Origin: Apium graveolens
Lineage: Eukaryota; Streptophyta; Magnoliopsida; Apiales; Apiaceae
Reading direction: 5' to 3'
Length of the DNA: 64,000 bases
NCBI RefSeq assembly: GCF_009905375.1
Contig: NC_133649.1
Location: 234,822,201-234,886,200 of the forward strand
The first letter of the stretch is position 1. Every line of letters starts with the position of its first letter. The position numbers and the translations under genes were made by a program. Positions 48,043 through 57,315 of the stretch are shown piece by piece. The notes under the pieces are model-generated. The model saw only the letters and a program-made list of their open reading frames with translations, ran no database searches and had not been told where the DNA came from.

Positions 48043-48472
48043 CTGAATATCATCATTAAACAAAAGATGACTAGTGCGATATTTTGACAGAAGTTCAAAA
48101 GCATTGTGGTTTGCAAAATCTTCAAACTGAGAATCAATGTCAAATGATTAGAATTTATATTATATAAAAATCCATTATCTGCTTGAATGTTTGAAACTGT
48201 AAACAGACCTGTATGAGGATTTTCTCTCCATAGTTCTGCTTAACTACAGACATAAACTCCTCCACAAGCTCGGCAAATTCCTTGATGCAGGTGAATGCAT
48301 ACAAAATTAGTTTTTAGTTAGTTGTAGACCGCAAGTAATTATATCTATGAATTACAGAAAAGAAGATAAAAAGTACCTGCCCAGTTGCCCTCTATTGTTT
48401 GAGCCCAATAATGAACTCATCATCCAACAACTTTTGGTTATTTGTGCCGACGTCGATGGTAATAGGCAAGCA
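48043..48472 (-). pseudogene. NADP-ME: Captured NADP-dependent malic enzyme fragment (3 exons)
   Basis: Three consecutive exons of plant NADP-malic enzyme, which converts malate and NADP+ to pyruvate, CO2 and NADPH. Exon a (48377-48472, 32 codons) has [12 protein letters not shown] and DEFIIGLKQ; a TAG replaces an Arg before RATGQ. Exon b (48209-48280, 24 codons) has EFAELVEEFMSVVKQNYGEK. Exon c (48043-48126, 28 codons) has [16 protein letters not shown] and FNDDIQ, the metal-binding Asp pair region. All keep AG acceptors and GT donors with phase-0 joins. The residues fit the NADP type rather than the mitochondrial NAD type. It covers only about 84 of roughly 570-640 residues, so no activity is possible. 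It lies in the same orientation and downstream of the kinase fragment. Confidence 0.88.
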
Positions 48473-48859
48473 CTGTAAATACAACACAAATATACAGTTT
48501 AGAATAAGAATTAACAATAATGTCATAGTATAGATAGGAAGCTTCATGTAACCCAGGTGGCCTTGTTCGATCTTAATGGTTAAAAACTACAAGCGAGTAC
48601 TTAAAATTAATTTCACAGGCTTGAGATAAGTGTCAAACTACTATTCAAATAAATCTTAGATTATTACCAATACTTCTCTACATGTATTGATACTCAATAG
48701 CGTTTGTAAAATCTTGAACACAATACCCGTTGAAGTCAAAGAAGTTCTTATTTACAAGAGAATTCACATCATCCAATGTCATTAGCAAAGAGTGGCATGT
48801 AACTTGTAGATCAAAATAAATAGAATAGTAAAAACAGAGAGGAAACGTAGAATAGTAAC
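48473..48859 (-). other. Junction between captured malic enzyme and kinase fragments
   Basis: About 0.4 kb. After the donor GT of the last kinase exon (48859) the minus strand has a T-rich stretch, then a 72-codon open frame ending at 48678 (…LLMTLDDVNSLVNKNFFDF…) of no recognised family. It is not the expected fourth EF-hand. It may be intron or intergenic DNA joined during capture. Confidence 0.35.
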
Positions 48860-51565
48860 CACTCAAAATCTTTACACGCCTGTTGCAGCTCGTCAAAGGT
48901 TATGTTACCACTCCCATCCTTGTCAAAGAAAGCAAATGCTCTGACTAAGTTCTCCTCCCTCTCCATCTTGTTAATGTGCAAAGTAACGGCGAGAAATTCT
49001 CCATAGTCAATTGTGCCACTGTTGTCAATATCAGCCTGCCAGTGAGACAATTTTAATGAATTGATTGAACCATTTAGTTATTAATAAATAATGAAAATTT
49101 GGAGAACTGTAGAATGAATGAGACACAATATGAATATAACAAGTACCGCATTCATAAGATCATGGATCTCAGACTCCATTAGATTAGATCCAATTCTTCT
49201 TAATCCATGTTTCAGCTCCTCGAAGGTTATGGTGCCACTATTGTCAGTGTCTATCATTCTAAACAATTGCTTTAAGCCGCCAATTTCTTCTTCAGAAAGA
49301 CATTCTGTTATGACCTGTAAACGGAAGGTCAGACATAGAGCCATGTACCACATATGTTACTTTAGACATTTACAGAAGAAGTTTCCGTCCAAGACTTGTC
49401 AAATCAGACTATCATGGCTTATCCTTCCCAATGCTTAGAATAAAATTTTTATTGTTCCATAACCTCTTATTGCAGTGATCAATTTCCCTAATTTATGTCA
49501 TTTAAGAGTCATGATCCACAACATAATTGTTTTATATTTATTATTTTATGCATTTTCTGTTAAATATTTTAAACCTTGATACCTTAGCACAATCTGCACA
49601 ACTTCCTCAATATTTACAATATGCTTCAAGTATGGGAAGGTACTAATAAAACTATAGGTAATTTAAAATCGCAAAATATGCAGAAGGTCATTGAGAAAGA
49701 ACATACACGCAAAGCCATCTTTTTTAGCTTGTTCATAGCTGAGAACTGCTTAAGTCGTGTCAGAACGGCAGAATCCAAGGGCTTGTCTTGTGCAACCCTG
49801 TCATCCACGATCCAAGGATGACCTGATATGAACTCATGTTAGGTCCCAATTTGTTTGTAGAAGGGGGGGTTGAATGCAAACAATACCGTTTAATCGAATA
49901 AAATGCGGAATAAAAATGTGAAACAAAATTCAAGTTAAATAAAACTTTTATTAAACTTGAAAGGTGTTACAACTACGGTATCGGTTATAAGGGATTAATC
50001 TCAAATCAATTATTACAAATCTAGAATAAATTCGACATGAACTTTTTCTATTTTTGCAATTAAAAGATCAAATGCTAAATGCGATTTGAGATTAAGTTCT
50101 AGGGATTTTAATCCGCTAGATTGATACACAAGAACAAGATAAATAATTCTAGTGGATTGGATTTAACTTTTCAATCTAGAATTTTGATCTTGAATAAAGC
50201 AGATGAAAAATAAAATGTTGAGCCTTTGTTTTCTACTGAGTTCTTGACTTGTGTTTTTGTTGAATTATTGCATTAATGTCTTCTGCTGTGTTTTTGTTGT
50301 TTAAGTAAACAGAACAATCCAGTTTACTCAGCAAGACTTTCGGCAAGACAATCAAATGAACTGGTATGACAATCCATTTGATCTGGTAGGACTTTCGGTG
50401 AGACTATCCTCTTGAACTAGCAAGACAATCCCAATAGCTAGCAAGACAATCAGAATGAACTAGCAAGACTTTCGGTATGACTATCAATTATCATACCGAT
50501 TGTCATAGTAGTTCAAATCACATTGTCTTACTGAATTATTAATAGATTTTAATCTAATAACAATTCTGAAAATCCTTAATATTAATTCTGAATTAAATAA
50601 TCAATTAATTCAAATAATCAATAAATTAATCTTTGCAGATATAATTTATTTTCTTAATTAAATTATATGACTTAATTAATTAATAGAGAATTAATATTAA
50701 TCTTGAGCAGCAACCATTCTTCTGAAAATCTTCTGAAAATTACTGTCAATTATGAATCAATTCCACCACTTCAATGTTGACACTCGATGTATTGTCTGGT
50801 TCATGAGTGACTAACTTCCGTGACGTTTCTTCAAGCCTTGACCTTGATACTCTTGATTTTCTTCAGACTAAATCCTTGTAATTAATTGATACCCTGACGA
50901 GATCTCTGTCACTTGATTAAATCCACAATCTTGATTTATATCACTGAGCTTAATCAATTTCTTGAGCTTCTTCCAGTGAATTAAGTCTTCAAGTCTGTAG
51001 ATGAATAATGTTTCTTAATCATTTGACAGATGTTACTTTGTGAGATCTCTCTGACGATAGATCCACTATTTACTTATTACATTCTTATTTGAGTTGAGTT
51101 ATATCCTCGAATAAATAAATAGGCTATGACATATGCCTTTCAACTCAGTTGCATTGTCAAGAAGTACATTTATTAAAAAGAGCTTTAGCAAAAACATAAA
51201 AGTAACACAAGTACACCGACTACCAAACACTTATGGGCTATGGCTCACATAAGACTTCATAGGCAGTTATTCTTTCTCTTGGGCTTCTCTCAAGCATCTT
51301 CTGTATTAAATCTTTCGCACTTTCTGAAATCTGCGGCCATGGATCAGATTCAAAATCTATTTTTCCTTTTAAAATCTGTCTGAATATACCAGAGTCGGTT
51401 TCTACAGAAATCATGCACATGAAGCAAAAAAAACATCAATTTCACACAGTAAGATATATAAAATAATGCCAGCACTCCATACATCAATTTCAGGACCATA
51501 ATATTTGTACAGCACCTCAGGTGTAACATAATAGGGACTTTCAACAACATCAGAAAGATATTGAC
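48860..51565 (-). pseudogene. CDPK: Captured calcium-dependent protein kinase (CDPK) fragment (5 exons)
   Basis: C-terminal part of a plant CDPK, a Ser/Thr kinase activated by Ca2+ binding to fused EF-hands. Exon 1 (about 51447-51565): [32 protein letters not shown] (subdomains VIII-IX). Exon 2 (51249-51401): [26 protein letters not shown]. Exon 3 (49707-49822): HPWI and the autoinhibitory junction [16 protein letters not shown]. Exon 4 (49147-49314): EF-loop 1 [12 protein letters not shown]. Exon 5 (48860-49035): EF-loops 2 and 3 ([24 protein letters not shown]). Introns 2-4 keep GT-AG and matching phases. The glycine-rich loop, catalytic Lys, HRD and DFG regions and EF-hand 4 are absent. 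The exon 1-2 join has lost about eight residues (SGVPPFWA region) and the usual intron. APE is TPE. Otherwise the exons have no stops. Confidence 0.9.
49837..51142 (-). mobile_element. Solo LTR H inside a captured CDPK intron (1306 bp)
   Basis: Flanked by a perfect 5-bp duplication actca (49832-49836 and 51143-51147). Plus-strand start TGTTAGGTCCC and an AGAAGGGGGGGTTGAATGC stretch resemble the ends of the A and D LTRs. The other end is TTTCA, so on the minus strand it runs TGAAAGG…CCTAACA. It lies in the intron between kinase exons 2 and 3, which without it would be about 115 bp. No internal region remains. Confidence 0.85.
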
Positions 51566-52160
51566 CTGGATGTAAAACAACGTATAAGTATAAAATAGTA
51601 AGTAATGTTAGTTTTAAGGTATTATTACTTGACAAAAAAGGGATATAAGCTAACAGAAATAAGTCGTAATGGACTCATAGTGCACCACCAACATATTAAT
51701 TTGTATTGAGATTATTTGAATCTAGATGTATTTGAAAACATGTAATGCTCCTTTCGAAAAGATGATCCACTTTCGCAAATGAAAATAAAATTGTCCAAAG
51801 TGACTACTCAACATGAACTGTGAAAGTGACTAAAAAGGAATGGAGCAGATGTATAGATACTACCAGGAGGATGAGAGCACCTGCAACATCAATCACCGAT
51901 CACATTTGATACGAGGCACCTATGCAGGGTGCAACAGGATGGGGGTTGGTGTGTGCAGTGAAACTAATATAATATCGACTTGCAAGCATCTTTACAAACA
52001 GCCACGTCACAACCATGTAGCATACACAAAACAACTCAACTAAATAGTATCTAATTCAGTCAAGTAAGCATCAAACGTGTGTATATATATATTTCATCTA
52101 AACAGTGCCTCCAAACAGCAATATCCATAACAATCCCAACAATTCACACATTCGAATTTA
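51566..52160 (-). other. CACTA interior upstream of the kinase exons
   Basis: About 0.6 kb, AT-rich, presumably an intron or junction DNA. An open frame at 51840-52043 (plus strand) has no recognised domain. No kinase N-terminal exon was found here. Confidence 0.35.
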
Positions 52161-53090
52161 AAAACAAGGGATTTTTAGAAATTACCCGAGCCAAGGCATC
52201 GATGTCTTCTTGGTACTTACCATAAATAAAAAAAAATCACAAACTAAATCTCAACAAAAAATCGCAGCATTCAACAACAGCCTTCACTTTTATTTCGAAC
52301 ATCAAGCATTATATATCTTTTTCCACACACATCCTTGAACCTTTGCTCGAGGCCTCGAAACTTCTCGAGACTTACCAAAACCCATAGATCGGAGTTAGGA
52401 GCACCTCATATTTGAACCACGTGCCGAGAATCCACATTGAAGTCGGCGACTGTCAATAGCGAATGATCTTCAAATAACCACAACCGACCCTACTTCATCA
52501 TTCTCCTGCAATGAACACTCAAACGATAGTTAAATCGAATCAAAACTCATAGAGATAAAACTAGGGTTTCAAAAAAAATTTGGGGGTTTTGACAAAATCG
52601 ACTTCGAATCAATCAACTAAAGCATTTCAAGCTTAATCGAACCGATTTATCATCAAAACAACCAAATTTGAAACTAGGGTTTTTAAATCGAAAAAGAAAT
52701 CGAATCAATTTTGAGATTTTTGAAAAAAATCTAGAGTTTTAAAAATAATTAAGGCTTTAAAAGCAATGTAAATTTCGCTCGTAGTCTCAACATCAATTGA
52801 TCGATGTTGACAATTTGAGACGAAATCGAGATTTGATTTATCAAACCCGGCATGTAGCCCGAATGTAACTCAAAATCAAAGAGAAAATCCATGAAATAGA
52901 AGTATCTGAGTGGTTTGAAAGATTTTCCGGTGAGAAATGAAGAAGAATGAAGCTGGAAAAGGGTAGGGTTTAGGGTCGGTGGCGAGAGGGTTCGAGAGAG
53001 ACGAAGAGAGACTGCAGAGAGATTTATGTGAAAATGATGTAAGCAATCGATATTTTGGTTTATATATTTAAGTAAAGAATGACCGAGATT
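52161..53090 (-). promoter_or_regulatory. Putative captured promoter and spliced 5' leader
   Basis: On the minus strand there is a TATA-like ATATATAAACC at about 53060-53072. It is followed by a CT-rich leader (CTCTCTGCAGTCTCTCTTCG, …CTCTCGCCACC, CCCTAAACCC) typical of plant 5' untranslated exons. Next comes an intron-like T-rich stretch ending TTCATTGCAG at about 52505. After it is a candidate exon ending …GGTTTTG before GTAAGTCTCG at about 52380. This arrangement upstream of the kinase exons suggests a captured gene start. Which gene it came from, and whether it drives transcription, is unknown. Confidence 0.4.
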
Positions 53091-53384
53091 CACCCACTCA
53101 GTTAGATCTACGGATGAGATTAAAACTGATGCACTGCGTCCGGTTTGACCCGAATAGAAAAGGGTTTTAAACCCGAAATAGTCGCCCAATTTTTTGGCCT
53201 GGGAAAGTATGCAGATCTGTGTCTCAACATCATTTAATTATTTTTTCAGTTTTTTATTAAATATTTACAATTTTAAATATTATAAGAAAATTGTATAACT
53301 AATGTAAAATATATATCAAAATAACACGAAAATGATAAAATTAATCGGTACAATTATTTGTATAATTGAATTATCGAACAAGAA

Positions 53385-54960
53385 TTTTTAAAAAAATAGA
53401 AATCATTCTAGACAAGAATCTACAAGGAACCCGTGTTAACCGTAATTTGACTACTATAAAAACACACGATAAAAATCTAATTTTTTTTAAAAAAATTACA
53501 CATCTCAAAAATTAGTAGGTAACGGTTGGATCGTTGAACAATAATTTTAAAAAAAATAGAATCAGCACTCGGGACAAGACTTGGTTATAGGAACCCGTGT
53601 TGACCGTAATTTGACTATTATAAAAACACATGATATAAAATCTAAAATTTTTAAAAAAATTTACACATTTTTAAAATGAGTAGGTATCATCATCCGTATG
53701 GTTGGATCGTTGAACAAGAATTTTAAAAAAATAGAATAATCACTCGGGACAATACTAGGTAACAAGAACCCGTGTTGACCGTAATTTGACTATTAAAAAA
53801 GCACGTGATATAAAATCTAAATTTTTTAAAAAAAATTTAAATATCTCTAATATTAGAAGGTAACATCATCCGTACGGTTGAATCGTTGAACAAGAATTTT
53901 AAGAAAATAAAATCACCACTCGGGACAAGTCTTGGTTATAGGAACACGTGTTGACCGTAATTTGACTATTATAAAAACACACGATATAAAATCTAATTTT
54001 TTTAAAAAAAATTACAAATCTCAAAAATTAGTAGGTAATATCATCTGTTCGGTTGGATCGTTGAACAAGAATTTAAAAAAAAATAGAATCACCACTCGGG
54101 ACAAGACTTGGTTATAGGAACCCGTGTTGACCGTAATTTGACTATTATAAAAACATACGCTATAAAATCTAAAAAATTTTAAAAAAATTACACATTTTTA
54201 AAATCAGTAGGTATCATCATCTGTATGGTTGGATCGTTGAATAAAAATTTTAAAAAATAGAATAATCACTCGGGACAATACTAGGTAACAGGAACCTGTG
54301 TTGACCGTAATTTAACTATTAAAAAAGCACGTGATATAAAATCTAAATTTTTTTTAAAAAAATTTAAATATCTCTAAAATTAGAAGGTAACATCATCCGT
54401 ACGGTTGGATCGTTAAACAAGAATTTTAAGAAAATAGAATAATCACTCGGGACAATACTAGGTAACAAGAACCCGTGTTGACCATAATTTGACTATTAAA
54501 AAAGCACGTGATATAAAATCTATTTTTTTTTAAAAAAAATTAAACATCTCTAAAATTAGAAGGTAACATCATCCGTACGGTTGGATCATTGAACAAGAAT
54601 TTTAAGAAAATAGAATCACCACTCAGGACAAGTCTTGGTTATAGGAACCTGTGTTGACTGTAATTTGACTATTATAAAAACATACGATATAAAATCTAAG
54701 TTTTTTAAAAAACATTTAGACATCTCTAAAATTAGTAGGTATCATCATCCGTATGGTTGGATCGTTGAACAAAAGTTTTTAAAAAATAGAATCACCACCC
54801 GGAACAAGACTACGTAATGTGAACCCGTGTGCACCGGGGTTTGACTATTAAAAAAGCACGTGATATAACATTTTTTTTTAAAAAAATACACATCTCTAAA
54901 ACTAGTAGGGAACAAAATCCGTACGGTTGGATCAATTAAAAATTATTTTAAAAAATTAGA
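53385..54960. repeat. Tandem array of about nine copies of a ~175-bp repeat
   Basis: The marker GAACCCGTGTTGACCGTAAT recurs at about 53431, 53595, 53769, 53946, 54122, 54296, 54473, 54649 and 54825. Spacings are 164, 174, 177, 176, 174, 177, 176 and 176 bp. Each unit also has GATATAAAATCTAA, an A/T homopolymer patch, CATCCGTACGGTTGGATCG and TCACTCGGGACAA. Units alternate between two variants (ending …AAAACACACGATA or …AAAGCACGTGATA), suggesting a higher-order structure. Confidence 0.9.
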
Positions 54961-55491
54961 ACATGAATATAACAAATAAATTTTAAGAACAGTACAATAA
55001 CTAACGCAACACTAAATAACCTATTGCAACACCAGAAAGCAATTGCAACGCCTGAAGTGCCACGTCAGCTCCCACGTTAGCAAGTGGGTCCCACTGTGTG
55101 CCACGTCAGCGTGCCATATCAGCATTTTGGGCCCCCATGTGGGTCCCACTGATGCCACGTTAGCATGCTGACGTGGCATGGCATGCCACATCACCAGTGG
55201 GCCCCATATGTGGGGCGAAAATGCTGACGTGGCATGACACGTTAGCATGCCATGTCAGCACCTGTGGGTCCCCAGCATGCCACCTCAGATTTATTTTCCA
55301 AATCAGCATTTATTAAATAAAAAAAAATATCTAATGCAACACTATTACCTCTACTGTTGCATGCTGCGCAACACTAACAATTATTAGCAACGGTAGCTTC
55401 AATGTAATGCAACGTTTTCACCACTGTTTTGCAATAAACTGAAAATTTTGTTGATAATGCAATGTTTTTCGTGCAACGCTGGATAAAAATA
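54961..55491. repeat. Right subterminal repeat region of the CACTA element
   Basis: TGCAACAC/GTTGCAT motifs (54990-55060, 55330-55490) flank a GC-rich patch (55055-55290). The patch is built of CCACGTCAGC, CACGTTAGCATG and GTGGGTCCC units in both orientations, one of which forms a self-complementary stretch around GCATGCTGACGTGGCATG. It mirrors the left subterminal region. Confidence 0.8.
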
Positions 55492-55519
55492 GTTGCCTAT
55501 GTGTACTTTTGGCGTAGTG
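55492..55519 (-). repeat. Right terminal inverted repeat of the CACTA element
   Basis: Reverse complement starts CACTACGCCA and matches the left end over 28 bp with two mismatches. It is followed by the duplication aga. Confidence 0.92.
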
Positions 55520-55540
55520 AGAGATACGGATGGATGACAT

Positions 55541-55780
55541 TTAATTCTTCTTCCTACTTTCAACAAAGAGAACAGCAAGACGAATGATTTTCTCCTGCTG
55601 TTTAAGAATACGGAGATGAACTTCTCTTTGGAAAGATAACAAATCATTTTTAATGTTGTCTGAAAGTTAAATCCAAATGTCGAAAGGAATGTTGTTGATA
55701 GGATATGAAGTCGGAATTCCATTTCTAATAATGGTCACGGTGTCTGTGCCATAGTAGTAAAACCAACTAAAATGTGCCAT
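55541..55780 (-). pseudogene. Small ORF (79 codons plus stop) of element D
   Basis: ATG at 55780 (MAHFSWFYYYGTDT…), TAA at 55541-55543, exactly the length of the copy in A (6264-6503). The order is W.YYG, NGIPTSYPINNIP, REVHLRILKQQEK, LAVLFVESRKK. One in-frame TAA lies about halfway, after DIWI. The CACTA element inserted only ~20 bp beyond its stop. Function unknown. Confidence 0.55.
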
Positions 55781-57210
55781 TGTTTGAGAGAAATGAAAAG
55801 ATGTGATTTTACTGAAGGATGATCAGTCATTTAAATAGCCAATGGAATACCAAGGGACGCGAGGACTATTTAACGATTAAGAGTAAAAATAATGATGCCT
55901 CGTCTCCCTAGACCGATGTATAATAATAACAGTCAGTAAAAAGTTAAAGCAAGAGTTAATGAGCACATAAAAGAAACAATAATTACTGTGCACATGCAGT
56001 TTTTCAAGAAAAACACGTTTATCACTAACCCATAATGATTATGACTATTTTTATCTTATCGAAATATATTCTGATTTAAATATGACTATTTCAGTTTTTA
56101 CCACAAATAAGTCAAGTAAAAAATAATGCCACGTAAGCATCAAGGATTCCATCATGATTTAATATCAGAACTTCACTTATATCAGATTTTAACAGTCATC
56201 AGAATATGGCTTCTGAACTCAAAAAGTGAATATCTTTTTATGTGATTCTTCATACAAATACTGACTTGTTTCCTTCAGAGTTTAATCATCAGAACTTCCA
56301 TCAGAACTTGTCCTCAGAATTTATGCAAATAACACTTAACTGTTTGTCAAAAACAACTTAATCACCACAATAATTTTCATCATTCATATGGAGTGAAAGT
56401 GTGTGCATTCAGCAAAATATCAGATAAAGATTAAAGTCTGATAAACTTCAGTACATCTTAGAAATAAGGCATAACTAAGAAAAGTGCTTAAAATCTGTCA
56501 TCAATCATGAAGACTACTATAGAACAAATTTATGCATGAATCCACCTCAACTGTTTGTGCTCATGTTATGCATCTTTTGAAATTCCTTTTTACAGTGGCT
56601 TCTCAGTGTAAGTGAGTCACGACTGCTTATCAGAATTTATGCTGTTGTCATAGTATTTCTCCAGTAATCAGAGAATGTGAAAAGTCACCAAGAAAATTTA
56701 TTTGCTTTTCTAATGCATATTACTTAATACCAGCAATGCACTTGGGTCTTCCCTTCCACATATTTACTCTAGATCTCAAAGGAGTACCTGACTTTTTTTT
56801 TCTTTTCTTTTGATAAGTGAGGCTTATCAGCATTTAGTTCATCCTTAAGATTTACTGACATCGGAATTTAACAGATAAGAAGCAAGAATCTAGTTTGTGA
56901 CTTAGTAATAAGATACACAAAGTAACTTGACTAAGCTCAAAATCAGAATTTCCCTGTGTTAATGAGTTTCCACATAAACAACTAATTCAAACATGGGATT
57001 TCTAGTAAGTTAAAGACTATTAGGTCAACATCTAGTACAAATATCCTCATTGGATTGAATAGTCACAGAACATTCGAAATACTATCAGAGTTTAAAGATC
57101 CACATCAGATAACAATCAGTATTTAATGAATTTCAATTAAAGAACAGATTTCATGAAGATAAGACAATCTGTAAACACTGATCATAAAGTCTGATGCATG
57201 AGAACAAAAA
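55781..57210 (-). other. Spacer of element D, part 2
   Basis: Aligns with 6504-7922 of element A throughout (for example the shared GTGGCTTCTCAGTGTAAGTG at about 56595 and 7305). Non-coding, with ATCAGAACTT-like motifs near 56160-56320. Confidence 0.6.
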
Positions 57211-57315
57211 CTAAGCAGATTTAGAGAAAGAACCTGAAACCATTCCAAGTCCATTTACCAGTCTTGTAAAAGTAGCTTCACATAGTGGTTTGGTAAGATA
57301 TCTGCTAGTTGTTGA
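57211..57315 (-). pseudogene. Last residues of RNase H/pol of element D
   Basis: Matches 7923-8025 of element A (…[21 protein letters not shown] then TAG) with a one-base deletion near 57290. The rest of pol is cut off by gypsy element F at 57316. Confidence 0.8.

Larger units (their letters stand above)
46534..55519. mobile_element. CACTA (En/Spm-type) DNA transposon carrying host gene fragments
   Basis: 8986-bp insertion in element D. It begins CACTACGCCATAAGT and ends ACTTTTGGCGTAGTG, forming 28-bp terminal inverted repeats with two mismatches. It is flanked by a 3-bp duplication aga (46531-46533, 55520-55522), as usual for CACTA elements. D aligned with A shows an uninterrupted empty site here. 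Both ends have subterminal arrays of TGCAACAC-like motifs and GC-rich CCACGTCAGC motifs. No transposase (TNPD-like) or TNPA-like ORF was recognised. The interior carries exons of a calcium-dependent protein kinase and an NADP-malic enzyme, a 175-bp tandem array and a solo LTR. It is therefore a non-autonomous, gene-capturing CACTA element. Confidence 0.92.
42795..57315 (-). mobile_element. Element D: Ty1/copia (Sirevirus-like) retrotransposon, 3' half
   Basis: Same family as A (LTR, polypurine tract, additional ORF, small ORF, spacer and pol end all align). It reads right to left. It is interrupted by the CACTA element (46534-55519), and its pol is cut at 57315 by gypsy F. The 5' part lies outside the window. 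Between 46255 and 46260 the first ~1.2 kb of the additional ORF is missing. Confidence 0.88.

Noticed and set aside
48860..51565. An active host CDPK gene at this locus
   Set aside because: Kinase subdomains I-VII and EF-hand 4 are missing, one exon join is damaged, and the whole lies inside CACTA inverted repeats with a target duplication.
52749..53189. 146-codon ORF on the minus strand as a protein gene
   Set aside because: It spans a TATA-like box, a CT-rich leader and AT-rich DNA; it looks like untranslated gene-start sequence rather than coding.
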